This document shows positions 32,872-43,191 of a stretch of DNA of 64,000 nucleotides, piece after piece. Each line of letters starts with the position of its first letter. The stretch's first letter is position 1. The DNA lies in assembly GCF_019930585.1 (NCBI RefSeq), contig NZ_CP082839.1:3220001-3284000 (forward strand), read 5' to 3'. The position numbers were made by a program, and so were the translations under genes. Source of the stretch: Sphingomonas nostoxanthinifaciens. Lineage in GTDB: Bacteria > Pseudomonadota > Alphaproteobacteria > Sphingomonadales > Sphingomonadaceae. The notes under the pieces are model-generated. The model saw only the letters and a list, made by a program, of their open reading frames with translations. It was not told the origin of the DNA and did not search any database.

Positions 32872-35295
32872 ATGGAGCTACATGACGCCGTGCGCATCGC
32901 CTTTGACGGAGATGCGGTGTTGTTCGCCGGAGCCGGGCTCTCGTTTCTCTCCAAGACCGCGGACGACACGGAGCTTCCTGCGGGTAATGCGCTGAAGGAC
33001 ATCCTTCTTGATCAGCCCTTAGGAACTGGATCACCTCATCCTCTCGACCGAGTGGCTGGTCACGCTGTCCGCACGCGCGGCGTAGATTGGGTATTTGAAA
33101 CACTTAAGGCGAGCCTCACCGTCTCCAAAGTGGACGATCGTCTGTCAAGACTTTACAACCTACCTTGGCGACGCATTTACACTACGAACTATGATAACGC
33201 AGCGGAGCTTTGCCGCAAGGGCAATTACCCAGAGTCTTCTCTCACGATCGATGACGAGGTTTCCCGGTCAAAGCCCGGCTCAGTTGTGCATCTAAACGGT
33301 TCTATTGCGAGCGTCGGTCCAGAAGATCTGCAAGCCGGCTTGGCGCTCACAGATCTATCCTACGCCACATCAAGGCTTACTAGCTCTGACTGGTTCCGCC
33401 TATTCCTTCGGGATCTAAAGACGGCAAGGGCCATTATCTTCGCGGGCTATAGTCTGTATGATCTCGACATCGCGAGGGCCCTTATCGAAGACGAGACGCT
33501 CGCCCGCAAAGTCCTTTTCTTCGTGTCCCCAGGCGCGGATACGATCGAACTAGGCACGATGTCACAATATGGTCACGTAATCGACGGCGGCGTTTTCACG
33601 CTGACTAAAGCTATCGCGGAGGTCTTCGACAATTACGAGCCTCGCACGACGGCCCGTGCGTTTGTGGCTCTTGAGGAAGTCAAAGTTGCTGAGGCTGAAA
33701 ACCGGGACACGAATGCGCAAAAGCTGTATCAGCAGATGGTCTACGGTCGCCTTCAACAAACGGAGTACCTACAGGAAGACTCAGTTTTTGGAATGCAGCC
33801 ATATCTAGTTACGCGCCAGCAAGATCGGGATGCTGTTTCGGCCATTCAGAGGGGCCCTTGGCGAGACGTACTATTTCTCGGCGAAATTGCGTCCGGGAAG
33901 ACGGCAAGTTGCCTAGTCCTTGCCAAATATTTGATCGCTACCGGTTATCGCGTTTATTATGCCCGACGCTCAGCGAGTCTCATCGACGAACTTGGCACTT
34001 TGGCGCGAAGCGGAGAGAGAGCAGCCGTTATATTCGAGGACTATGCATCCCTCACGGCAGAGGTTCGGGAATTCGTCTCACTCCGCAAGCAGGAGCAGCG
34101 GGTAGTTCTTACGGCGCGCTCTGTTTCTCATGAGTTGATATCAGACTTTCTCGAGAAAACTGCGCATCTAGGCCCGGTATATGAAATCATATTAGACCGA
34201 ATTGATCAGTCTGATGCCGATCAGTTCGAAGCCCTTGTAAATTTCGGAGGGTTTTGGGGAGATAAAGCTGGCGCTAACCCCGCCGCTAGAAAGCGCATAA
34301 TTACCGATGTTCTTCAAGGATCGCTGTATAAGCTCCTTTTGGAAGTCATAGAGTCCGAAAAGGTTCAAGCAGATGTTAGCGCGTTGTTGGCCCCTTTAAG
34401 GCCAGACAGACGGGCACTCAAGCTGTTCATGTCATCCTTCATAGTCAACGTATTAGGACTAGAGTTTTCTATTAACGACTGGCAAACGGTTTTTGAAGCT
34501 CAGTGGGTCAGGCGAATCATGCGAACCTATTCAGAGCAGGTAAAGAATTTTTTGAATGTTCGGGGAGATACTATTTTTCCTCGCGCGGGCGTTCTTAGCG
34601 CCCATATTTTAAAGACATTTTCAGAGGATGAACTCGTGAGAGAATGCCTCGTCGATCTTTACGAGCGCGCGATAAAGGGAGAGTCAACTGATGAGGACTT
34701 TAAATCTCTACGATTTAAGTTAACACGATACGGTTCTATCGAGCCATTATTCGGCGGAGCAGGAAAGTCTGCCAATATCTCGCGCTACTATGACGAAATA
34801 CGGGTATTCGGTGGGACAGAGAATAACCCGGACTACTGGCTTCAAGTTGGAATTGCAGCAACCATACACGGCGACTTGCCTAAAGCAGGAAAGGCTTTCC
34901 AGAACGCTTACTCGCGGGAGCGAGCCAAGAAGAGACCGAACACAAAGAAAATCGATAATTACTACTCACGCTATGAGATGCACGTTGCGATTGCCGAGTC
35001 CGATCCAACGGAAGCTTTCAAGACGTTTACGCGCGCAAGCGAGCAACTCAAGAAGCAAATGTTTATGGAAACTGATAGACATTACCCGTATAAAACAGGT
35101 CGTCATTATACAGATGTTGCCGCCAAACACTTTAGTCGCTGGACGGACGAACAGAAGCTGAGCTTTATCAAAAATACAGATGAGATACGTGATCGGGCTT
35201 ATGAATGGAATAAGAAGAGAAATGAATTCAGTGTTGATGTGGAAGTCTTAATTCGCGAGACGACAATACTTCTTGATCGACTTAGGACAGCGTGA
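32872..35295 (+). CDS. SIR2-STAND NTPase fusion, candidate antiphage defence protein
   Basis: An 807-residue, probably cytoplasmic protein. Residues 1-250 form a SIR2-like domain: GAGLS (20-24), TTNYD (104-108), HLNGS (140-144) and GYSLYDLDI (192-200). N106 and H140 match the positions used by NAD-cleaving bacterial SIR2 effectors. Residues about 305-530 form a P-loop NTPase of STAND type: Walker A GEIASGKT (337-344), Walker B AAVIFED (384-390) and sensor-like VVLTAR (411-416). Residues 530-807 are helical, with TPR-like repeats near 660-730. Known proteins of this layout (Avs5/SIR2-STAND group) sense phage components and deplete NAD+. The gene is alone, visibly poorer in GC than its neighbours, and abuts tRNA-Arg. 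ATG 32872 follows GGGGAGAGGGG; the frame is open from 32800. Architecture is confident; the defence role is inferred. Confidence 0.85.
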   Translation: MELHDAVRIAFDGDAVLFAGAGLSFLSKTADDTELPAGNALKDILLDQPLGTGSPHPLDRVAGHAVRTRGVDWVFETLKASLTVSKVDDRLSRLYNLPWRRIYTTNYDNAAELCRKGNYPESSLTIDDEVSRSKPGSVVHLNGSIASVGPEDLQAGLALTDLSYATSRLTSSDWFRLFLRDLKTARAIIFAGYSLYDLDIARALIEDETLARKVLFFVSPGADTIELGTMSQYGHVIDGGVFTLTKAIAEVFDNYEPRTTARAFVALEEVKVAEAENRDTNAQKLYQQMVYGRLQQTEYLQEDSVFGMQPYLVTRQQDRDAVSAIQRGPWRDVLFLGEIASGKTASCLVLAKYLIATGYRVYYARRSASLIDELGTLARSGERAAVIFEDYASLTAEVREFVSLRKQEQRVVLTARSVSHELISDFLEKTAHLGPVYEIILDRIDQSDADQFEALVNFGGFWGDKAGANPAARKRIITDVLQGSLYKLLLEVIESEKVQADVSALLAPLRPDRRALKLFMSSFIVNVLGLEFSINDWQTVFEAQWVRRIMRTYSEQVKNFLNVRGDTIFPRAGVLSAHILKTFSEDELVRECLVDLYERAIKGESTDEDFKSLRFKLTRYGSIEPLFGGAGKSANISRYYDEIRVFGGTENNPDYWLQVGIAATIHGDLPKAGKAFQNAYSRERAKKRPNTKKIDNYYSRYEMHVAIAESDPTEAFKTFTRASEQLKKQMFMETDRHYPYKTGRHYTDVAAKHFSRWTDEQKLSFIKNTDEIRDRAYEWNKKRNEFSVDVEVLIRETTILLDRLRTA

Positions 35296-35342
35296 CCACT
35301 AATGCCGCAGGAAAGCCACGCACGAGGTCGCGCCAGCGCGGC

Positions 35343-35350
35343 CCAACATT
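35343..35350 (+). repeat. Right copy of 8-bp direct repeat flanking the island
   Basis: CCAACATT, identical to 32596-32603 at the tRNA-Arg 3' end. Base composition returns to GC-rich around here. A nearby 9-base inverted repeat (TAATGTCAG at 32611, CTGACATTA at 35395) also brackets the segment. Chance occurrence cannot be excluded. Confidence 0.3.
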
Positions 35351-35408
35351 GATCAGAGCGCGTGCCGTCATGTCCGCCGATGCGAGCAGCGTAGCTGACA
35401 TTATCACC

Positions 35409-37232
35409 TTACTTCCGTGCCGCGATCCAGCTGTCCACGCGTCGCTCGAGAATCGGTAGCGGCAAAGATCCCGAGCCGATCAGCAGATCGTGGAAGGCGC
35501 GGATGTCGAACTTGGGGCCCAGCGCCTGCTCCGCGCGGTGGCGCAGCTCCATGATCTTGAGCATGCCGATCTTGTAGCCGGTCGCCTGCCCCGGCAGCGT
35601 GATGTAGCGGCGCACCTCCGACCGCGCCTGATCGGGCGAGGCCCGGCCGGTCGCGATCATGTAATCGATCGCCTGCTGCTCGGTCCAACCCTTGGCGTGG
35701 ATGCCGGTATCGGTCACGAGGCGCGCCGCGCGGAACAGCTCGGCTTCCAGCCGCATGAAGTCGCTGGCGAGATCGGGATAGGCGCCCATCTCCTTACACA
35801 GCGCCTCGGAATACAGGCCCCAGCCCTCGCTGAACGCGACGTAGCGGGCGGTCGCGCGGAACTTCGGCCCGGCGCTCTGGCGCACCTGGATGTCGCCCTG
35901 CGTCACATGCCCCGGCACGCCTTCGTGGCACATCAGGTCGACCATCGCGTCGGGGGACGGATCATCGGTGGTGCCGAGCAGATGGACGTAGACGCGGCCG
36001 GGCCGCGATCCGTCGCGGCTGGCCCCGGATGCGTGCGCGGCGCCGCCGGCGACCTCGCTGAACGACGGCTCGCGCACCACCTCCATGCGATAGGCGGGCA
36101 ATTGTCCGAAGAATTTGGGCAGCAGCGTGCGGTTGTGCGCGAGGACGGCATTGGCCTTGGTCAGATAATCGGCGCGCAACGCATCGGTCCACGGGACGGG
36201 CGGAAAGCGCCGTTCGCGATCGGCATAATAAGCCTGGCGATCCTTGAAGCCCGCCTGCCGCGCGAGCGTGTCCTGCTCGCCCTCGATCCGCTTCACCTCG
36301 CTCAGCCCGATCTGGTGGATCTGGGCGGCGGTGAGATCGGTCGTGGTGTTAAGCTTGAGCGCCGCCGCATAATAATCGGCGCCGCCGGGCAGCGTGATCG
36401 CGCCGACCTTCCCGCTCGGCGCCGACGCAAGGTCGCTCTCCGCCCAGCCGATCACGCGATCATAAGCCGGCTTGATCGTGAGCAAAGCGGCGCGCGTGTC
36501 CGCGAGCAACGCCTGCGCCTCGGCTGCCGAGACCGTCCCGCCCGCCTGCAGCCGCGCGACCTTGGCCTGGGCATCCGCCCACAAGGGCGAGGCAGGACCA
36601 TTGTCGAACGGCGCGCCGGTGACGATCGCGCGGCTGCCCGCGATGACGCGCTCGATCTCGAACTTCGGCGCGTGGATGCCGGCGGCGTCCGACGCCCGGC
36701 TCTGCGCGATCGCCTCGTCCAGCACGGCGGGGATCGCACGCAGCCGCGCCGCATAAGCGCGCATGTCGCCGGCATCCTTCACCACGTGGGTGTTGATGAG
36801 GAAGTTCGGCAGCTGCGAATGGGCCGAGTAGAGGAACGAGTAGAAAGGCGGCGCCCAGCGGCGATAGCGATAGGCGAGCTCGGCGCGATCCAGCTCGAGC
36901 GCCCAGATGTCGTAATTGACCTGCGCATCGAGCGACAGTTTCGACCGATCGAATTGCGCCTTCATCCGCGCGACGCTGGCGCGGCGCCATTCGAGCTGGC
37001 GGAGCCGGGCAGCATCGCTGTTATCGTCGAGCTTGTCCTCGCCCTCCTTCATGCCGAGCTGGGTCGCGAGTTGCGGCTGCTGGCGCAGCTGCTCGGCAAA
37101 TTCCTGGTCGAGAAAGGCGTAGAGGCGCGCATCCTCGGACGATTGCGTCGCTGCCGGCGCCTGCGCGGCAGTGGCGAACGAAGGTACGGCAAGCGCAAGC
37201 GCGCCGGCGGCGCCCAGCCAGATTCTCGACAT
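35409..37232 (-). CDS. DUF885 family secreted metallopeptidase-like protein
   Basis: A 607-residue protein with a signal peptide (residues 1-22, ending ATAA) and the DUF885 fold. The zinc-site-like motif HEGVPGH (variant HExxH with intervening Gly) is present, followed about 30 residues on by AFSEGWGLYSE, whose Glu is the probable third ligand, and then the C-terminal RRYITLPGQATGYKIG segment. Members are predicted periplasmic peptidases related to carboxypeptidase-like M32/M3 folds; substrates are not established. It is divergent from the phosphonoacetate-hydrolase-like gene. Confidence 0.9.
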   Translation of the reverse strand: MSRIWLGAAGALALAVPSFATAAQAPAATQSSEDARLYAFLDQEFAEQLRQQPQLATQLGMKEGEDKLDDNSDAARLRQLEWRRASVARMKAQFDRSKLSLDAQVNYDIWALELDRAELAYRYRRWAPPFYSFLYSAHSQLPNFLINTHVVKDAGDMRAYAARLRAIPAVLDEAIAQSRASDAAGIHAPKFEIERVIAGSRAIVTGAPFDNGPASPLWADAQAKVARLQAGGTVSAAEAQALLADTRAALLTIKPAYDRVIGWAESDLASAPSGKVGAITLPGGADYYAAALKLNTTTDLTAAQIHQIGLSEVKRIEGEQDTLARQAGFKDRQAYYADRERRFPPVPWTDALRADYLTKANAVLAHNRTLLPKFFGQLPAYRMEVVREPSFSEVAGGAAHASGASRDGSRPGRVYVHLLGTTDDPSPDAMVDLMCHEGVPGHVTQGDIQVRQSAGPKFRATARYVAFSEGWGLYSEALCKEMGAYPDLASDFMRLEAELFRAARLVTDTGIHAKGWTEQQAIDYMIATGRASPDQARSEVRRYITLPGQATGYKIGMLKIMELRHRAEQALGPKFDIRAFHDLLIGSGSLPLPILERRVDSWIAARK

Positions 37233-37359
37233 GTGATTTCTTCCCTTCGCCGGGCAGCCTAATGGCGCCTACGCATGGGGTGAAGGGGGTTGTGGTCCCT
37301 TGCCCTTTCCGGCTTCCCGCTGGCACATGATGCGCGCGCCGGATCCCCCTGGCGCGCCA

Positions 37360-38697
37360 ATGTCGGAGCTGCGCTTGGACCGGGTGACGAGACGCGCCTT
37401 TGTGGCAATGGCGGCCGCCGCGAGCGCTTCGGTGCGCGCGGCCATGCCGGCCGGGCAGATTACGGTGAACGGCCGCAGCTATAAGCCGCCGCGCCGGCCG
37501 ACGGTGGCAATCTGCGTCGACGGATTCGACCCGGCTTACCTGCAGCAGGGGCTGAAAGACGGCATCCTGCCCAACATGGCGCAGTTCGTGCGCCACGGCT
37601 TCGCCGCCACGGCGCGCGGCGTGATGCCGAGCTTCACCAACCCCAACAATACCTCGATCCTGACCGGCACGGTGCCGGCGGTGCACGGCATTTCGGGCAA
37701 TTATTATCTCGATCGGCGCACCGGCAAGGAGGTGATGATCACCGATGCCAGCGCGCTGCGGTGCGAGACGATCCTCGGCCGGCTGTCGCAGGCGGGCGTC
37801 CGCGTCGCAGGCGTCACCGCCAAGGACAAATTGCGCGAGATCATCGGCTATCGGATGAAGGACGGCATCGTCTTCTCGTCGCAAAAGGCCAAGGATGCGA
37901 CATTGGCCAATGCGGGGATCGACAATGTCGAGGCGCTGGTCGGGCGCAAGACGCCCGATCAATATGATCCCGATCTCTCATATTTCGTGCTCGATGCCGG
38001 CGCGCGGCTGATCGAGCGGCGCGCGGCCGACCTGCTCTATCTGTCGCTGTCCGACGTGATCCAGCACAGCTACGCGCCCGGCGAGCCCGAGGCGAATGCG
38101 TTCATGACCGAGATCGATCGGCGGATCGGGCGGTTGGTCGAACTAAACGCAGTCGTGGGCGTCACCGGCGATCACGGCATGAACGACAAGTCGCGGCCGG
38201 ACGGCACGCCCAACGTGATCTGGCTGGAGGACGTGCTCAACGCGCGCTTCGGCGCGGGCGCGGTGCGCGTGATCTGCCCGATCACCGATCCGTTCGTGCG
38301 CCACCACGGCGCGCTCGGTTCGTTCGTCCGTGTCTATCTGCGCGGGGACCAAAGCAGGATCGCCGCGATGATGGCGACGACGCGCGCACTGGACGGGGTC
38401 GAGCTGGTGCTGACCGGCGCGGAGGCGGCGCGCCGCTTCGAGACGCCGCCGGAATATGAAGGCGACTTCACGGTCGTCGCGAACACCCATGTCGTGATCG
38501 GCTCGTCGGCGGTGCTTCACGATCTGTCGGGGCTGAAGGGCCGGCGGCTGCGCTCGCATGGCGGCCTGTCTGAACAGCATATGCCGTTCCTGCTGTCGGA
38601 GCCGCTGACGCCGGCATATGCCGCCAAGGCGCGGCGGACCGAGGTTCGCAATTTCGACGTCTACGATTATCTGCTGAACGGTATCGCGGCCGCCTGA
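37360..38697 (+). CDS. Phosphonoacetate hydrolase-like enzyme (alkaline phosphatase superfamily), Tat-exported
   Basis: A 445-residue protein. A twin-arginine signal (RVTRRAFVAMAAAASAS, about residues 7-23) precedes a mature part with the stretch ITVNGRSYKPPRRPTVAICV (about 32-51) and VDGFDPAYLQQGL (metal-binding Asp). MPSFTNPNNTSILTG has the nucleophilic-Thr region, VHGISGNYYLD and GDHGMNDKS carry metal-binding Asp/His. These match phosphonoacetate hydrolase (releases acetate and phosphate from phosphonoacetate) better than generic pyrophosphatases. The reported enzymes usually sit with a regulator and phosphonate transporter; none is here, and an export signal is unexpected. Another phosphodiesterase or phosphonatase activity is possible. 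ATG 37360 gives the Tat signal. Confidence 0.72.
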   Translation: MSELRLDRVTRRAFVAMAAAASASVRAAMPAGQITVNGRSYKPPRRPTVAICVDGFDPAYLQQGLKDGILPNMAQFVRHGFAATARGVMPSFTNPNNTSILTGTVPAVHGISGNYYLDRRTGKEVMITDASALRCETILGRLSQAGVRVAGVTAKDKLREIIGYRMKDGIVFSSQKAKDATLANAGIDNVEALVGRKTPDQYDPDLSYFVLDAGARLIERRAADLLYLSLSDVIQHSYAPGEPEANAFMTEIDRRIGRLVELNAVVGVTGDHGMNDKSRPDGTPNVIWLEDVLNARFGAGAVRVICPITDPFVRHHGALGSFVRVYLRGDQSRIAAMMATTRALDGVELVLTGAEAARRFETPPEYEGDFTVVANTHVVIGSSAVLHDLSGLKGRRLRSHGGLSEQHMPFLLSEPLTPAYAAKARRTEVRNFDVYDYLLNGIAAA

Positions 38698-38797
38698 CGG
38701 GATGCCGCGGGCGATTGATGAGCCTGCGATATAGCTTCATGCAGAAGAACCGGCCTAATGCGCCGGGCGATCCTGCCTATCTCCTCGCCTGAGATGA

Positions 38798-40892
<2,095 letters not shown>

Positions 40893-40909
40893 ACCGTCCG
40901 CCGTACCGG

Positions 40910-40935
40910 CGGACATGGCACAGGTGCCATGTCCG
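40910..40935. repeat. 12-bp perfect inverted repeat after the second reductase gene
   Basis: CGGACATGGCAC and GTGCCATGTCCG flank a two-base centre (AG), 17 bases after the reductase stop and 42 bases before the LysR start. It could be a terminator stem (no T-run) or a regulatory palindrome. Confidence 0.6.
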
Positions 40936-40953
40936 TAGGCGCTGGAATTGAGG

Positions 40954-40974
40954 TGAGCCCATGTCTAGGGCTCA
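40954..40974 (+). promoter_or_regulatory. Hairpin overlapping the only good ribosome site before the LysR gene
   Basis: TGAGCCC and GGGCTCA form a 7-bp perfect stem with loop ATGTCTA, ending three bases before the LysR ATG (40978). The strong Shine-Dalgarno GAGGTGA (40949-40955) leads into the left arm and is about 22 bases from that ATG, but only five from the ATG in the loop (40961), which opens a different 40-codon frame. Translational control of the regulator is suggested. Confidence 0.4.
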
Positions 40975-40977
40975 TCA

Positions 40978-41871
40978 ATGCAGCGCGAAGATCTGGTCGA
41001 CCTCAACGCCTTCATGGCCGTCGCGGAGGAGAGGAGCTTCACCCGCGCCGCGGCGAAGCTCGGCACCTCGCAATCCGCGCTGAGCCATACGGTGCGGCGG
41101 CTGGAGACCCGCCTTGGCGTGCGCCTGCTGACGCGCACGACTCGCAGCGTGGCCCCGACCATGGCGGGCGACCGTCTTCTCGCCACGCTCGTGCCCGCGC
41201 TGGACGATATCGGAGCCGAGCTCGCTTCGCTGAGCGACCTGCGCGACCGGCCTGCCGGGACGATCCGCATCACCGTGTCGGAGCACGCCGCCACGACGAT
41301 CCTGTGGCCGGTGCTGGAACGTTTCCTGCCCGAATATCCCGATGTCCACGTCGAGCTGAGCGTCGATTCCGCGTTTACCGATATCGTGTCCGATCGGTTC
41401 GACGCCGGCGTACGCCTGGGGGAGGCGCTGGCCAAGGACATGATCGCCGTCCGTATCGGGCCGGAGCTGCGCATGGTGGTGGTCGGCTCGCCCGACTATC
41501 TCGCGCGCAATCCGGCGCCCGCGACGCCGCAGGATCTGCAACGCCATAAGTGCATCAATCTCAGGATGCTGAGTGCCGGCGGCCTCTATGCGTGGGAATT
41601 GGAGAGCGACGGGCGCGAGGTTCGTGTGCGCGTCGATGGGCAATTCACCTGCAACAATACGCGGATGATCGCGCAGGCCGCTGCGGCCGGACTCGGACTG
41701 GGGTTCGTGATGGAGGACGCGGTCGCGGCGCAGCTTGCGGACGGCCGACTGGTGCGCGTGCTGGAAGATTGGTGCCCGCCATTTGCGGGATATCATCTCT
41801 ATTATCCCAGCCGTCGCCAGCCTTCGGCGGCCTTCGCTCTGCTGGTGGAGGCGCTACGATATCCGGGCTGA
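40978..41871 (+). CDS. LysR family transcriptional regulator
   Basis: The 297-residue protein has an N-terminal winged helix typical of LysR proteins (DLNAFMAVAEERSFTRAAAKLGTSQSALSHTVRRLE, helix-turn-helix at about residues 19-44) and a co-inducer-binding domain (AGTIRITVSEHAATTILWPVLERFLPEYPDV and on). It lies downstream of, and in the same direction as, the two aldo/keto reductases, whereas LysR genes are usually divergent from their targets; control of the reductases is plausible but not shown. An in-frame stop at 40966 makes ATG 40978 the earliest ATG. Confidence 0.93.
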   Translation: MQREDLVDLNAFMAVAEERSFTRAAAKLGTSQSALSHTVRRLETRLGVRLLTRTTRSVAPTMAGDRLLATLVPALDDIGAELASLSDLRDRPAGTIRITVSEHAATTILWPVLERFLPEYPDVHVELSVDSAFTDIVSDRFDAGVRLGEALAKDMIAVRIGPELRMVVVGSPDYLARNPAPATPQDLQRHKCINLRMLSAGGLYAWELESDGREVRVRVDGQFTCNNTRMIAQAAAAGLGLGFVMEDAVAAQLADGRLVRVLEDWCPPFAGYHLYYPSRRQPSAAFALLVEALRYPG

Positions 41872-41893
41872 AGCGCGCGCCGCGCGCTACGGC

Positions 41894-42664
41894 TCACCGG
41901 CGCCGAGAGGAACCGCGGCGGCCGGGGTGGCCGACCGCGACGCCGCCCGAACGGCGCGCGACCCACGGATAAGCGCGCGCCACGTCCTCGGTATAGCCGA
42001 GGTTGAATACCGTCGGGCTTTTGGCCGGCCGCTGCGTGCGCGTGTAGAGCGTGCCGAACAGGCGATCCCACGCGAAGTTGGTGATGCCGAAATTGCCGTC
42101 CTCGTCGTGGAAATGATGTTCCATATGGCGCACCTTCATCGTCGCCAGCCATTTCAGCCGCGGCTTGTAGGTAAGGTGCTGGATGCAGTGGAAGAATTCG
42201 TAGAAGCAGGTGCACAACAGCCCCGTCGCGAACCCGATCGCCGCGCCGCCGACGCCCCCGATCGCATAGCCCGGGAGCGCCGAGACGAGGAGCAGCATCG
42301 GCACCGTCGTGTAGAGCGCGCCGAACAGCACCTCCAGATGATGCGGATCCTGATGATGATCGTAATGGATGCGCTTCCAGATGCCGGCCAGCGCAGGCAC
42401 CTTGAACATCCAGTGACAGTGCAGCACCCAACGGTGCAGCACATACCAGATCAGCGGATAGGCGAGCACGATCAGCGCGATCGTCGCGGCGGTCGGAAGC
42501 GCGGCGGCCGGATGCCAGGAATAGATGCCGATCGCGACGCCGGTAAGCGCCAGATAGGCGACGATCGCATGATGCTGGAAATACGCCACCACCAACTCGC
42601 GAAACGTCATGCGATCCAGATGATGTGATCGCGTCCAGAAGGAGCCCTTGGTCGCCGCTTGCAC
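41894..42664 (-). CDS. Sterol desaturase/fatty acid hydroxylase family membrane enzyme
   Basis: A 256-residue di-iron membrane oxygenase with about four membrane segments and the full set of histidine boxes: HRWVLH (about 87-92), HYDHHQDPHH (about 108-117), HCIQH and HMEHHFH. These enzymes hydroxylate or desaturate lipids or carotenoids; the exact substrate cannot be read from sequence. The C-terminus is basic (GRRGSSRRR). It stands alone, convergent with the LysR gene. Confidence 0.87.
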   Translation of the reverse strand: MQAATKGSFWTRSHHLDRMTFRELVVAYFQHHAIVAYLALTGVAIGIYSWHPAAALPTAATIALIVLAYPLIWYVLHRWVLHCHWMFKVPALAGIWKRIHYDHHQDPHHLEVLFGALYTTVPMLLLVSALPGYAIGGVGGAAIGFATGLLCTCFYEFFHCIQHLTYKPRLKWLATMKVRHMEHHFHDEDGNFGITNFAWDRLFGTLYTRTQRPAKSPTVFNLGYTEDVARAYPWVARRSGGVAVGHPGRRGSSRRR

Positions 42665-42754
42665 GCCGTCATCCCGTCCGATGTTGAAGCCATCCGCCTA
42701 GCAGCGCGGCGGCCGCGCCGGTTTGACCGCGATCAACCATTCCGACGGACACCG

Positions 42755-43159
42755 TCAGCGCGGAATCATGCCGTTCGCCATGCCCAGGAACGCTTGCTGC
42801 ATCTGGCGGCCGAGCGCCGGCTCGATGCGGTTCTCCGCCAAAGCGCGGCTCATCGCATGGACCCACTGTGCGGCGGTGCGCTGCGTCACGTCCATCGCGC
42901 GATGCGCGGACATGATGCACCTGCCCGGCCGCTCCTCGAACCACGTCCGCGGGCCGCCAAGCCATGCGGACAAGAACTCGGTCAGCGAGACGCGGATGGG
43001 CAGCAGATCGGGCGCGTGCATGGCCCGAAGCTCGGCATATTCGGGCTCCTGCTCGATCAGATCGTAGAAACGATTGGCGATGGCGGCGATGCCGCTGGCG
43101 CCCCCGGCGCGATCGTACAAGCTGGTGGCGGGATCGCGGGCGGCGGGCGCGTCGGTCAC
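42755..43159 (-). CDS. Group II truncated haemoglobin
   Basis: A 134-residue 2-on-2 globin. Family marks are SLYDRAGGASGIAAIANRFY (about residues 13-32), the segment EFLSAWLGGP, proximal His86 in MSAHRAMDV and Trp99 (the conserved G8 Trp) in QWVHAM. Such globins bind O2 or NO and are linked to oxygen supply or stress protection. GTG 43159 with a GGAG site is the likely start. It lies 32 bases downstream of ubiM on the same strand, opposite the cytochrome bo oxidase operon, a location consistent with oxygen metabolism. Confidence 0.88.
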   Translation of the reverse strand: MTDAPAARDPATSLYDRAGGASGIAAIANRFYDLIEQEPEYAELRAMHAPDLLPIRVSLTEFLSAWLGGPRTWFEERPGRCIMSAHRAMDVTQRTAAQWVHAMSRALAENRIEPALGRQMQQAFLGMANGMIPR

Positions 43160-43191
43160 GGATATGGTCTCCAAACGGGGAGCGGAACGGA

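Noticed and set aside
32872..35295. Possibility that the SIR2-STAND gene is a Thoeris ThsA or a true protein deacetylase
   Set aside because: No TIR gene is adjacent for Thoeris, and the protein has a STAND NTPase instead of a SLOG sensor. The SIR2 domain lacks the four-cysteine zinc module expected of sirtuin deacetylases.
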